Source of the DNA: Molossus alvarezi
Taxonomy: Eukaryota; Chordata; Mammalia; Chiroptera; Molossidae
DNA length: 64,000 nt
Assembly: GCA_037176705.1 (NCBI GenBank)
Contig: CM073885.1
Span: forward strand, 91,822,501-91,886,500
Reading direction: 5' to 3'
How positions within the stretch are numbered: position 1 is the first letter of the stretch; each line of letters begins with the position of its first letter. Positions 11,022-22,649 of this stretch are shown in pieces. The notes under the pieces were generated by a model. The model saw only the letters and a list, made by a program, of their open reading frames with translations, was not told the DNA's origin and did not search any database. The position numbers and the translations under genes were made by a program.

Positions 11022-12654
11022 AAGAGGTAGGAGACCACCTCACCAGGATAGCTTTAAAGCCACACATTTATATGAGTCAGAAGTACTGACTTTATAAATG
11101 ATCTTTCCTTCCAGTTGCTTGGGCTTTGTGCTTCCTGATGTGATCTGGAGATCTGGCAAAGTGGAAACATATTGAGAATCTCACTCATTAGAACACTGAA
11201 CTCATCCGTCAGCAGGATTGACAAGGTCTTAGACAAAACATTTGGCCAGGTGCACAACCTGTACTGATATTTTCCTGCGGCTCTGATGCAGCACACCTGA
11301 CAGATGTTGGAGTCATTTAATACAGCAGGAGGTACTCATAAACACCACGGACTGGCATTCAACATGATAGGGATTATTTTTCTTTTGTCTGCCTGAAGTT
11401 ACATGGCCTATAATCAGCAAAGGATTTAGGCATAACGAGAGAAAACACAGGGTGTGATATAATTTATATGCAATATTTCTCCTGCTCATAAAGCTTACAG
11501 AAACCAAGATACTTTTTGACACAGGTGAAACACACTTGACATGTTTTCCTTTTAATAATCAGAGCTGTTTTGGGAAAGAAAAAAGCATCAAGGGTATTAT
11601 TTGCTCATGAAGTAAAGATAATGTATCATCCATTTATTTTCTTTCTTTAAATGTATTTTCTTGATGGTTCCTTAAAGATGTAATGAACTTGCCTAAATCC
11701 ATGTTAATTTTGAAATTCATTGATGAAGTAGAAAAACTGCAGTGTTACTATTTAGTAATTTCCAAGAATTGTCTGAACTGGAAAAAGAAAGGCAGAGATA
11801 AATGTACACTATCTGTAATTTAGAAATTATACCATATGTCCTAAGAGGTGGAGATCGATGCTATTAATTTAAATGTCATGCTTGCATAGAATGAAGCACA
11901 GCAATTTTAAATTTGGCTTTATTAAGTTTCTTTTTTAGCTCAAGTTTCTCATTTGGTTAATAGCAATTGGAGGAAATGCTCATTGATAAGGTTTATTTAG
12001 GTCCTTTGGGGGCAGTAACAGGCAGGGGGCATGACACTTTCAAAATAGCATTTTATTGCATTTGCAAATTATCACATACAATCATCTTGCAATTTGCAAC
12101 TATATTGGGACTTTGAAAATAGGAAAATTAACCATACCTTAAACGAACTAATTAAATACCACAATTGAACCATGGTGCTCTATTGGCCATATAACACTTA
12201 GAAGTTTGTTTGTTTGTTTGTTTGTTTTATTTTGTAAGCATGAATTTCTTGGGGAAAAAATCCATTTTGGTTTTGCATGGGACATGGCTTTTTTTTCAGT
12301 TTGCTTTAGGACTTTATGATTGGCCAGATACAGCACATGTATAGATACAAAAACTGTTTTATCCAAGGAAATAACTATAGTTTAACATTTATGTGTCATG
12401 GTAAGTCGTAGAAGTTAATGAAAACATTCTTTAAGGCTAGGCCCAAACACAACGAATAGTTGAAAGTAAAAATAAAACAACACACATTTCAGAAAGGTTG
12501 AAATTTAGTTGAACAATTTCTCTGTCCAATGTTTTATTCATTCCTTTTGCTAGCTACAGTGTACTAACTACGTTTCTAGTGCGCATACTCTAATTCCTAC
12601 ATGTCCAGGCTGATGATCCAACCTCACAATTGATTTTTGGTCCATTGATGGCGA
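11022..12654. other. Unique intergenic stretch
   Basis: No repeat or gene is recognised apart from a short (TTTG)n run near 12206-12226. The part at about 11060-11520 is less AT-rich than its surroundings. Its open frames at 11054-11296 and 11313-11522 (minus) show no family signature. Confidence 0.5.
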
Positions 12655-12838
12655 TATTTTAATTTTTTAAAATTGATTTTAGAGATTGGAAGGGAGAGAA
12701 AGAAAGACATAGATATGAAAGAGAAACATTGATGAACTGCCTCCCGCATTGAACCTGCAACTTGGATATGTGCCCTGACCAGGAATAGAACGGACCGCCC
12801 CTTGGTGTACAGAATGATGCTCCTACAGGCCACGGCAC
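12655..12838 (-). mobile_element. Diverged VES-type SINE
   Basis: Minus-strand SINE with a tail-side AAATTGATTTTAGAGA and the middle TGCCCTGACCAGGAATAGAA. The tRNA-like head (12800-12838) is badly degraded. Confidence 0.82.
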
Positions 12839-13324
12839 TATTTTGATAATTTCTTAGCTAGCTTCAGGATTCAATATTCTGCCTTGCTAGCTACTTTGGA
12901 AAGGAGCTTCTTAAGTCCACTACGATCTATGTATGTATATCTGTGGGTCTGCTTTATTTCAAACAAATTAATAAAAGGGAGAGAGAAGAGCTTTGAAATG
13001 ATTTAAATGAGATCTACACAGTAGGTACTGAATATCTGATATTCTCTTAATAGGAAAGATTTTGCTTCAGATTTAAGCTCAATTTCCTCTATTCTATTCT
13101 ATTTATTTTGAAACAAGAAGTTTATTTAGGAACAAGACACTTGATTTGTAGGGAAAACTATGTAGGATTAATTTCTTTTAGAATAATTGACTCCTACTTA
13201 AAGACAGATTGCCCTACCTGTAACAGCTACGTATAAAAATGTTATAAAATTGTCTTTGGTTTTACAATGATTAATGAAAAACATTAAAATTCTCCAATCA
13301 AACAAGATATACAAAGATTTTTAT

Positions 13325-14045
13325 GTTGTTCGTTGTTGTTGTTGTTGTTAAACATTGAGCGCAAAACCACTCACTGGAATAGAAAGAGCGAAATGAGCAG
13401 CCACTAATGAAGAAAGGGGGTATTTTCACAGAACCAGTATTTTCCCCCATCTCATCTCCATTTGATCAAAACATACCATTGGCCACTTAGTTTAAAACAA
13501 TGCAAATGCTTGTGCGCATACATCAGTTACGTTGTGTTCAATAAAGGAACCGGGAAAATGAAAGAGAAAACTAGACTGTGATAGTCAGATGTGTTGAAAC
13601 CAAGTTGCAGTTTTCTGATGGAGAATGTCTTCGTGGTCTGGAGGAACAGAGTTCTAGAGTAAAGTAGCAGGTTCCCCTTTTGGCAGACACCCCTGTCTGC
13701 TGCTGGAACACATCCATTGTATCTCCATCATTTCCAGCTGTGCAGGTAGGTGTGTCTGTTTCATTGACAGGCTGCTGTCTAATGGGAATCTGATCTGCCT
13801 CATTGACAAACTCTGGTTCACAATAGGCTATCATTAGTTTACTATGGTGAATGCCTCTTAATCTTAAATTGCACCCTAGAACCACCTTGCCCCACTCTTC
13901 AAATTAATACGATCGTTGTTCTCAACCTTGCCTCCTTCATTGGGCTTTTTGTGGGTCATGGAGAACACTGGGGTCTCCTCAGCTGCAGCTTCCCAAAAGA
14001 GGTACCAGGTCTGCACTGAACAAGCACATAAGCCGCACCAAGAGT
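13325..14045 (-). pseudogene. SUMO2P: SUMO2-type processed (retro)pseudogene
   Basis: On the minus strand this is an intronless copy of a SUMO2-like mRNA: 5' UTR (about 13960-14045), coding part (about 13680-13959) and 3' UTR down to an (AAC)n-rich tail at 13325-13350. Translated pieces match the ubiquitin-like protein: SKLM.AYCE, NETDTP and the C-terminal DVFQQQTG. The start region reads ATGACCCACAAAAAGCCC where SUMO2 has ATGGCCGACGAAAAGCCC. The 3' UTR keeps blocks such as 'TACTTTACTCTAGAACTCTG' and GAAAATACCCCCTTTCTTC. It is dead: there are small deletions in the first half, the diglycine is reduced to one G, and the normal stop is replaced (TAA to CAA). The GVY-stop layout favours SUMO2 over SUMO3. 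I see no clear target duplication. SUMO2 normally modifies lysines on nuclear proteins; this copy cannot. Confidence 0.93.
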
Positions 14046-14055
14046 GGCCCATTTG

Positions 14056-14578
14056 TTTAATTTTATTGAATTTATTGGGGTATAGGTTTTAAGTGTACAA
14101 CTCAATAATACATCATCTGCACACATCATGTACCCATTGCCTCGAGCAAATTCTCTTTTCATCCCTTTGCCCACCTCCACCTACTCCCCACCCCTTTTGC
14201 TTTGGCTATCACCACACTGTTGTCTGTGTCTGTCTGTCTGTCTGTCTATCATCTATCTATAAAAATAAAAATAAATATTATGTCTAAATATTTTTTTGCC
14301 TGATCCCTTCATCTTCTTTCATGCAGTCCTCCCACCCTCTTCCCCTATGACAGCTGTCAGTCTGTTCTATGTATTCATGCTTCTGTTTTTATTTTGTCAG
14401 TCTATTTTATTACACTTCATATATAAGTGAGATCATGTGGTATTTGTCTTCCTCTGACGGGCTTATTTCACTCAGCACAATCATTTCCAGGTTCACCCAA
14501 GCTGCCAGAAAAGGTAAGATTGCCTTCTTTTTTATGACTGTGTAGTATTCCATTGTATAAATGTACCACAGTTTTAGG
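14056..14578 (-). mobile_element. L1 3'-end fragment, minus strand
   Basis: Starts at the L1 3' tail side (TTGAATTTATTGGGGTATAGG) and runs through the 3' UTR to the ORF2 end (TGTGTAGTATTCCATTGTAT near 14541). It is truncated at the 5' side near 14578. A (TGTC)n/(CTAT)n microsatellite lies inside at 14224-14262. Confidence 0.88.
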
Positions 14579-14584
14579 GAAGCC

Positions 14585-14825
14585 TTACCTGATCTCTCTG
14601 TCTAGCTCAAGAGCCCCTCTTATGTGTTTTAAAAGCATCACACTTTCTACTGAGTGCCACTGTGGCAGTTTCACATTAATTTTGGTTATTTGATTAATAT
14701 TTGTCTTTCCAACTGAACTGCAAGCTCCATAATTATAGGGATATTGTCTGTTTTGTTTTTTTCTTCTGTCATATATCCTTGTTATCAAACATGTTATCAT
14801 TAAATGGCTGTCAAATGAATGAGTT
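14585..14825 (+). repeat. L2 3'-end fragment
   Basis: Resembles the L2 3' region: AGCCTTACCTGATC, AACTGCAAGCTCCATAATTA, TATTGTCTGTTTTG and ATTAAATGGCTGTCAAATGA in the L2 order. Diverged, as expected for this old family. Confidence 0.7.
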
Positions 14826-15304
14826 TTATAAAGCGCTTCTTTATATTATTTATATAATTTTGTAATGTTTAATTATAACTTTGAAACATTCTTTGTTATC
14901 TTTAGTCACTTTAATCTTACTCTCCAGTCCGAGTCAGGTCCCACTTAGGAACAAAGTGGAATTAAACTTACCCTCCATCAGTGGACACTTGAGAAGGGGA
15001 ATCACCTTGGAGGGGAAATGCTGGCAAAGGCTGTAGAGCTGTCTCAACAGATCTTGAAGACAGAGGACGTAAGTGGGGTGAGAACATTAAGCCACAGTAG
15101 TCATTTATTGTTTTGTTTTTTCCACCTAGAGATAAAAACACAAGGACCATTGAGCAAAAGGACAAACCTTAGATTCCTGTTCCATCTCCTTCTATTCAGA
15201 CATGAAGTAAAAAGACTGAACTATCTGAAATTTTAAAACATGTATCATCTGAAAAATATACTTTTCTGAACTTTAATATCTGAACCTTAAAAGTTCCAGG
15301 TTCA
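14826..15304. other. Unique stretch
   Basis: No gene or repeat is recognised. Short open frames on both strands near 14968-15236 carry no family signal. Confidence 0.5.
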
Positions 15305-15515
15305 GCCTGGCCGGTGTGGCTCAGTGACTGAGCGTCCACCCATGCACCAAGAGGTGGCCGGTTCGATTCCGGTCAGGGCACATGCCCAGGTTGTGGGCCC
15401 CATCCCCAGTGGGGGGCATGCAGGAGGTGGCCAATCGATTTTCTCTCTTATCAATGTTTCTCTCTCTCTCTCCCTCTCCCTTCCTTTCTCTCTAAAATCA
15501 ATCAAGAAAAAAAAA
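15305..15515 (+). mobile_element. VES-type SINE with perfect B box
   Basis: The head is CTGGCCGGTGTGGCTCAGTG. A perfect RNA polymerase III B box, GGTTCGATTCC, lies at 15360-15370. The (TC)n body and a tail ATCAATCAAGAAAAAAAA follow. It contains the CTCF-like variant CCAGTGGGGGGCAT at 15406-15419. It looks young. Confidence 0.95.
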
Positions 15516-15599
15516 CAACTCTGGATTCGGCCTTTACTCTGTTGGCATTACAGCAGATAACCAATTTACCCCCCCCCATGACATTGATGTCATCATGTA

Positions 15600-15700
15600 A
15601 ACAAGCAATGAATGCGCCAGGCACAGTGCTACTTTACCTGTACAACCTCATTTCATCTGAGAGTCAGTAGAGTGTAGCAGTTAAGAGTGATGTGGTGTTG
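15600..15700 (+). repeat. MIR-like fragment
   Basis: AGGCACAGTGCTACTTTAC followed by ACCTCATTTCATC resembles the MIR 3' part. GTAGAGTGTAGCAGTTAAGA resembles its tRNA-like head, so this may be two MIR pieces. Confidence 0.5.
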
Positions 15701-16340
15701 AGATGAAGATTCTGGTGAAATGATGCGACAGCATGGTGCGTTCAGCGGTGGTCAGTGCTCTGTAAGAGCTGGCGAGGGGGGAGGGGAAAGGAGGGAGGGG
15801 AGGGAGGACTACAGCAAAACGCATTTCCCATTGTTGAGTTTCCCCAAGTCCTGATCGGCGCTGGGCTTTCTCTTCTATAGCACACCCCCTCTTTGGGGTG
15901 TTGAGGACGTCTTTATCTTTTGGGAATCTTGGAACATTCTGGACCTTCAAAGAAGTGTGCGCGTGAACACCGAGACGTCTGCATGGAGCTCAGCCCGGGC
16001 TGGTGTAGGCATCTCTGGAGTGGAGGCCACGTCTTCCGTGAGGGGAGGGACAGCTCACCCGGGGGGCTGTCAGGTGAACGTCAGTGCTCCCTGGCGTTGG
16101 CTTGGTTTCCACGTGGTGCTGAGGGACAGGCCCGGAAAGTGTTTTCAAGTCCGGTGTGCTGACCCCACGCCTCTCCACCTGATCCTCTCAGATTCAGTTC
16201 CTGCCACTCCCACCGAGTCCCACCCCACCCACCAGCTCTCCCTAACCCTCCCCATCAGTTCAGGTGACTCACCTGTATTTCACCCAGGAGGTAGGGGTGG
16301 GATGATTTAGATATTCCAGTCTTTCCAAATCCATTACTTT
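15701..16340. other. GC-richer stretch beside the minisatellite
   Basis: More GC and CpG than the surroundings (for example ACGTCTTCCGTGAG near 16028). Open frames at 15957-16310 (plus) and 15681-15950 (minus) show no domain and look incidental. It could be a weak CpG island or old subtelomere-like sequence; nothing here decides between these. Confidence 0.4.
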
Positions 16341-16357
16341 GTGAGAGATCCTTTTTC

Positions 16358-17600
16358 TCCTCTACCTCGTCTTCTCTCCTCCTCCTCCACCTCGTCTTCT
16401 CTCCTCCTCCTCCACCTCGTCTTCCCTCTTCCTCCTCCTCCTCCACCTCGTCTTCCCTCTTCCTCCTCCTCCTCCACCTCGTCTTCCCTCTTCCTCCTCC
16501 TCCTCCACCTCGTCTTCCCTCCTCCTCCTCCACCTCGTCTTCCCTCTTCCTCCTCCTCCTCCTCCTCGTCTTCCCTCTTCCTCCTCCTCCTCGTCTTCCC
16601 TCTTCCTCCTCCTCCTCCACCTCGTCTTCCCTCTTCCTCCTCCTCCTCCACCTTGTCTTCCCTCTTCCTCCTCCTCCTCCTCCCCGTCTTCCCTCTTCCT
16701 CCTCCTCCCCGTCTTCCCTCCTCCTCCTCCTCCCCGTCTTCCCTCCTCCTCCTCCCCCTCCTCCCCGTCTTCCCTCCTCCTCCTCCCCCTCCTCCCCGTC
16801 TTCTCTCCTCCTCCTCCCCCTCCCCCTCCTCCCCGTCTTCTCTCCTCCTCCTCCCCGTCTTCTCTCCTCCTCCTCCCCCTCCTCCCCGTCTTCTCTCCTC
16901 CTCCTCCCCCTCCACCTCGTCTTCTCTCCTCCTCCTCCCCCTCGTCTTCTCTCCTCCTCCCCCTCCCCCTCGTCTTCTCTCCTCCTCCTCCCCCTCCCCC
17001 TCGTCTTCTCTCCTCCTCCTCCCCCTCCACCTCGTCTTCTCTCCTCCTCCTCCACCTCGTCTTCCCTCTTCCTCCTCCTCCTCCACCTCGTCTTCCCTCT
17101 TCCTCCTCCTCCTCCACCTCGTCTTCCCTCTTCCTCCTCCTCCTCGTCTTCCCTCTTCCTCCTCCTCCTCCACCTCGTCTTCCCTCTTCCTCCTCCTCCT
17201 CCACCTCGTCTTCCCTCTTCCTCCTCCTCCCCGTCTTCCCTCTTCCTCCTCCTCCCCGTCTTCCCTCCTCCTCCTCCCCCTCCTCCCCGTCTTCCCTCCT
17301 CCTCCTCCTCCCCGTCTTCTCTCCTCCTCCTCCTCCCCGTCTTCTCTCCTCCTCCTCCCCCTCCTCCCCGTCTTCTCTCCTCCTCCTCCCCCTCCTCCCC
17401 GTCTTCTCTCCTCCTCCTCCCCCTCCACCTCGTCTTCTCTCCTCCTCCTCCCCCTCCACCTCGTCTTCTCTCCTCCTCCCCCTCCCCCTCGTCTTCTCTC
17501 CTCCTCCTCCCCCTCCCCCTCGTCTTCTCTCCTCCTCCTCCCCCTCCCCCTCGTCTTCTCTCCTCCTCCTCCCCCTTCTTCCTCTTTCTCCTCCCCCTTC
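16358..17600. repeat. 1.2 kb C/T-rich minisatellite with higher-order pattern
   Basis: About 40 units of roughly 25-40 bases, each with one CGTCTTC core followed by (CTC)n and CCC tracts. One strand is almost entirely pyrimidine; the A in CCACCTCG and the G of each CG are the only exceptions. Unit types appear in the same order twice: CTCGTCTTCTCTCC, then CCACCTCGTCTTCCCTCTTCC, then CCCCGTCTTCCCTCC, then CCCCGTCTTCTCTCC, then CCACCTCGTCTTCTC, then CCCCCTCGTCTTCTC. The first run covers about 16361-17020 and the second about 17030-17570. Open frames of up to 433 codons on either strand follow from the lack of stop codons in such DNA and encode only Glu/Arg/Gly or Ser/Pro/Leu runs. They are not genes. 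Confidence 0.97.
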
Positions 17601-18650
17601 TTTATTCTAAAAAGCCTGTTCTGGAAGTAAAACATAAATCTAGCGTCGACCGTCTATTGCTCCTTCCCCCTTTTCAGTATAGCTATCATTCTTCTCTAAA
17701 GGCGATGGTCAAGCCTTTAACCTGGGGGGGTGGGGGTGGAGATTCATATACAAAAAAGTGGGAAACAGAAACTAACATGGAAAAAAACCCAAACATCCAA
17801 GATAGTATTTTGCTACCTTATTATTTTAGACTTTCAATATAACGCTATCAAATAAGCACATTGACCCCCATTCTATCAATAAAAACGAGTCCACTGACCA
17901 TGCAAGCATCATGCTCATAGTCCCAGCCAGAACTGAGCCCGGAACTCTGGCTTCACAGCTCCTGATAGACGGCTGGTCCACAGAAGAAACATTAAAATGT
18001 TTTCTGTTTCCTCAGAACCTTGGCACATGCTGCTTTCTTCGCCCAGTGCTTGGTTACCCCTACTTGAGGGGTCTCCCGAATGGGCTGATGTGTTGTGTAC
18101 TTCGGGGTTTGCATGGAATGATCCACTAAAACGTGGGAAGAAAATATTACAGCTTCACGTTTTGTATTTCTAACTCTGGGAGTAGGAGCTGCTCTCCATA
18201 CAACTTCGTCTTTTCCCAGATGGCGTCTCTCCCTGTTTAGATTTCCAGGCAGGGGCTCGGCACAAGGCACCATTTCTCCTGAGGACAGGGGTGTGTATCA
18301 ATCTCCTGGGAGTCCCTGTGGAAGCTTCTTTCATTAGAGTTTGGCTCAGGAAGCATTTCTCCCCCCAAAAAATCCCCTTCAAATTGTTATTCTTTCACAT
18401 GAAGATAAAAGACGTAGTATATCGCTTTTGACTCAGTAACTGGTCTGCAATCCTTATTACAATCCTAAAATCTAAGAAGCTTAAGAAAATAAACATGAGG
18501 CTCTTTACAATATTTATAACCTTTTAAAACATCCCACTTGGCGAAAATAGGCATACGTTTTGCTGCAGAAATACTAATATATAATAATTCGTTGAAGGTA
18601 TATAATATAGAGTACTGTTTTTCTACAGTAAAATAAAATTGAATTATGAA
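17601..18650. other. Unique stretch
   Basis: No gene or repeat is recognised. 17900-18360 is moderately GC-rich with short frames on both strands and no splice-bounded reading frame that I trust. Confidence 0.45.
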
Positions 18651-18654
18651 ATAC

Positions 18655-19035
18655 ACGTGATAGTTAATTTTATATGTTAACTTGACTGGATCATGGGGTG
18701 TCCAGATATCTGGCTAAAATATTTCTGGGAGTGTTTGTGAGGATGTGCTTCACATTTGAATTGGTTCCCTCTGCCTGACTGAGCTAGGGCAGCAGTCTTC
18801 CCCTGGGCTTGAACTGAGATTTATAGCGTTGGCTCTCAGGCCTCAGGCTGGAACTGAAGCTGTACCAGGGGCCTTCCTGGCCAGCTTGTGGGTGACCCCT
18901 CACAGGACACAGGATTTCTCAGCCTCATGAGGCAATTCTGGACAGTAAATCTCTCTCTCTCTCCCCCCCTTCTCCCTCCCCAACCCCACTGGTTCTGTTT
19001 CTACATCTTTCTTCAGATATTTTGGAAAAGAGGTT
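18655..19035 (+). repeat. Old LTR-like interspersed repeat
   Basis: Begins GTGATAGTTAATTTTATATG with TTAACTTGACTGGATCATGG and passes through TATCTGGCTAAAATATTTCTG. It ends with TCTCAGCCTCATGAGGCAATT, (TC)n and CCACTGGTTCTGTTTC. This order is that of a widespread old mammalian repeat ending in 'GGTTCTGTTTCTCTGGAGAA'. I do not assign a family. Confidence 0.65.
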
Positions 19036-20415
19036 CTGGAGCTCCACACAGGCTCCCTTTCATTTTTGAATATTTGTATCCTGTAGGAACACCTCATTTT
19101 GATGTTGTATACCTATAGTCTTATCACTTTAGTCAAAGTGCCCATTTTAACGTCTTGTTACCTGTTGATTAACATTTTTCTTCATGTTGATAGAATTGGA
19201 TTTATATTATTTTTGAAGAGTTACCATGCATAAGGCTGTATATAAAGGACAGTCTGGTTAGATATTGTGAAGACATGATTTATTTTCACAAGGAAACCTC
19301 TTCTTTAGGGAATGATAGACTTCTAAAGGTAATGCTAAAGGTCAGTGCTTCCAGTATTATTATTTTAAAATTCCAAAGCATAATTTCTCATATCCCAAAA
19401 GGTTCCCGTTCCATTTACTTTTTGGCGCCTGAGATGATGAAGTTGATGACAAAGAAGTATGTCATTAAAATAAAGTTTTATTTGGTTTATGAGTTTTTGT
19501 GCAAACATTAAAAAAAATTAATAACCTGGAATATGTATTCCCTAAATATTTTCTCTACTTGATGACTAGTGAGGTTGAAATTTAAGCTTAATAGATATAG
19601 AAAATATCTATTAGAAATAAATATTTTTAATAGATATAGAAATTTAAATTTAATAGATAAATATACATAAAACAAGTTGAATGGCTTTGTGTGAATCCTT
19701 TAGAATAATTGCAGAGGAATATGTTAAATCTTGCAGAATCTAGAAATACTGAAAGACGTTGTAATTTCAAATATTGCCACAAGATGACAGCAAATTCCTT
19801 TGTTTAGTTTAAAAAATTTCTATCCTTTTCCCATGTTAAAAAATTAAATCCACTCGTGTTTCCTGAACATTGCTGCAGTAGATATGAGCTAGCAGGAGAT
19901 TGCAAATTCAGATTTAACATTCATTCTTCCAGCCAGAATTTGCCCCTTTATCGTCATTTATACCAACAACCTCCCAGTTCCCTCACAGTGGAAACATGGG
20001 CAGTATTATGTATTTATTTTTCCTTCTTTTCCCAAATGTACGAAATCCTTACCCTCGAGAAAATTCTTTTTTGTTTTTTTCAATGTCGGACAGATGCACC
20101 TCCTTTTTTTCCTCTGCCTCTTTCATAGAGATTGTTTTTAATTGAGCTTTGATGAGCACCTGATCAATATAGTGACTACCTGGTTTCTAGACTCCAAAAT
20201 ACTTTCACAGTGTAACTAGGAAAACACCATTACTTAGCAGTAAAGAACCAAGGACTACTGTAACTGTATCACTGCCTTGATTCAACTTGTTACTGTCTCC
20301 AAAACCAAGGCCTTTCATCCTTTTTGTTTTTCTCCAACTTTCCTCCAAGCAATAGTCTCAACTGGTTCTCTCCATCTAAGTGAAGGTAAGTTTTACTGTT
20401 ACTGACATGCAGCTC
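19036..20415. other. AT-rich unique stretch
   Basis: No gene is recognised. Around 19570-19670 there are local repeats of TTAATAGATATAGAAAT. Confidence 0.5.
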
Positions 20416-20530
20416 ATTTATTCTCATGACCGTCTTTACACATGTGTTTTCCAGTATGCCACGTATTTCTACCACCTCTGCCTTTTCATTTTTCTTACAA
20501 GTTTACTGAAAACTCCCCTGGAATTATACC
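20416..20530 (+). repeat. Possible L2 fragment
   Basis: ACACATGTGTTTTCCAGTATG followed by CTTACAAGTTTACTGAAAACTCC is reminiscent of the L2 3' region. Weak. Confidence 0.35.
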
Positions 20531-21540
20531 TTATCTCCCTGGGCTCGAGGTCACTTTTGTCTGGTTCAGCCTCCCTTGAACTAGTGACTCATGTATCTCT
20601 TGATCTACATATAGATGCATGTAATATTTTGTGCTTTTTGGAAAATGCTTTTTAATTTAAAAAATATTTTTAAATTAGTGTTATTTTCTTTTTTCAGAGG
20701 CACCAACCCATTAGAGAAAAACATTTAAGATTCTGTTGAGTTCTACTTAATTTGTTCCCCAATTACACCTACAGTGTAAAATGTAAGTTACTCAATACTT
20801 ATTTTGATCTATTTATATCTATCAGAATATAACACAATCTTTGTATAATATTCCAACATCTCAGTGATTTAATATTCAATAGAATTTGTATTATATGATT
20901 GTTACTATGTGACAAAACTATAAAACCAAACTAATTATACTTTTGCAGTGAGACCTATAGATATTTGATATGAATTAATCCATTAATATAGGAAGTCACA
21001 GGACTTTTCAAGATTACCTAATGAGTCTACTACAGAAAATCATATCCAAACTTTCCACAAAAGATATGCTTTCATTACTCTCTATGGAGGACAGAGAGAA
21101 TTCTGTAGTATCCCTCAGTTATTATTTCTTTATATTCCTCAACAGTTGCTGGTTAGATGTTCTTTGCTTTTGCCACAGGCAAATGTTTCAGCTTATATAA
21201 TAGTGTGTGAGACTTTACCCAGGGCTAGATGTGGCTTTGCCTTATTATAATATCATATTTGATCTAATACCTTGACAACTGATCTGTGTTAATCCTGGGG
21301 ACATTTTGATTTGTGTGATGGATAATGTTTCCCTCTTTGCTTTTTCTCCTTTTGCAGTAGCAAATGTGGTTCCCCTCTTGTACCCACACAGCACAATTCA
21401 GTACTGTTTTGGCAGGCTAATTTTATTCTTGGACTTACTATTTTTCTACCTAATTCTTTCTGCCTTATTTTTCCTAATATTTCTCAATTATTTTTACTGT
21501 TTCCTCATATGTATATTGTCCATTTCTACCGGAATTATTT
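20531..21540. other. AT-rich unique stretch
   Basis: No gene or repeat is recognised. The open frame at 21306-21548 is hydrophobic only because of its T content. Confidence 0.45.
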
Positions 21541-21905
21541 TACTTTAATTTTTATTATGGTATAATTACCATATAATATTATATTAGTTCCAGGTATATA
21601 ATATAATAATGCAATATTTGTATGTATTGTCAAATGATCACCACAATAAATCTAGTTAACATCAGTCACCACACATAATTACATTTTTTTCTTATGATGA
21701 CAACTTTTATGATCTATTTCCTTAGCAACTTTCAAATATTTAATGCAGTAGGGTATTATTGACATCAGTAATTGTGCTGTTCATTATATCTCCAGGACTT
21801 GCTGATTTCATGACTGGAAGGTTGTACATTTTGACCACCTTCACTTATTCACCCACCTGTCTTCCCTGCCCGCCTCTGGCAACCGCCAGTCTGTACTCTA
21901 TAAGT
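21541..21905 (-). mobile_element. Old L1 3'-end fragment, minus strand
   Basis: Landmarks in plus orientation are 'TTTTATTATGGTATAATTACCATA', GTCAAATGATCACCACAATAA and 'GCCTCTGGCAACCGCCAGTC', in the order of an L1MA/L1MB-like 3' UTR reverse complement. Diverged. Confidence 0.75.
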
Positions 21906-21907
21906 TA

Positions 21908-22035
21908 ATTTCTCTTCTCTTCTCTTCTCTTCTCTTCTCTTCTCTTCTCTTCTCTTCTCTTCTCTTCTCTTCTCTTCTCTTCTCTTCTTTCTCTTCCCCT
22001 TCCCCTTCCCCTTTCTCTTCCCCTTCCCCTTCCCT
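21908..22035. repeat. (TTCTC)n and (TTCCCC)n microsatellite
   Basis: About 16 tandem TTCTC units (21908-21987) lead into TTCCCC-type units to about 22035. This is a pyrimidine-only strand. Confidence 0.97.
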
Positions 22036-22135
22036 CCTGACCTCCAGAACTGTAAGTTAATCAGTGGGTGCTGTTATAACCCTCTAAGTGTGGGGTAATT
22101 TGTTACACAGCAGTGAAATCTAGCACATCATTTAA
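22036..22135 (+). repeat. MaLR-type LTR 3'-end fragment
   Basis: CTCCAGAACTGTAAGTTAAT, then GTGCTGTTATAACCCTCTAAG, then GTAATTTGTTACACAGCAG resembles the end of MLT1/MST-like LTRs. Only the 3' end is present. Confidence 0.6.
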
Positions 22136-22645
22136 TTGGAAATAACAACTACTATTTCATTTTTCCCTTTTAGGGTCAGGAATAAAATAACTTCATGGTA
22201 TTTATGAGCCTTTCATAAAATTTTAAATGAAAATATTCTATACTGTAGTTCACTAATCAAGGGAAAATGGGGAAATACAAACACATTTTATATCTCAACA
22301 TTTTCTTCAGAGCAGTACATTGGCATTTAGTTCCCCTGGAAAATCCATGTTAATAAAATAACCCTAAAATATATATTACACAATATATATTATAATGTAA
22401 CACAATAGTATGGTATATATACCAATCCTAAAATATACATATATATTATGCATTGATATATATATACATTATATATATATATATGTATTTTTAGTCAAAG
22501 CTTCACATATAGATGCAAAACAGTTGATTATTTATTTACTGGAGATGGATTATGACTACCAGAACAGGAAGTACTCTCCCTATTTCTCACAAATAATTGT
22601 AAGAATTTTATTATTTTTGGAGATATGACAACATCAATAGCATTT
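22136..22645. other. AT-rich stretch with TA-rich low complexity
   Basis: 22425-22492 is mostly ATATAT/TATACA repeats. No gene is recognised. Confidence 0.6.
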
Positions 22646-22649
22646 TTTT

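Noticed and set aside
15957..16310. 117-codon GC-rich frame beside the minisatellite
   Set aside because: No domain, overlaps frames in other phases, and is explained by local GC content.
16255..17635. Glu/Arg/Gly-rich and Ser/Pro/Leu-rich proteins of up to 433 residues
   Set aside because: Both strands are open at once through a short-unit repeat; there is no start context, splice site or domain.
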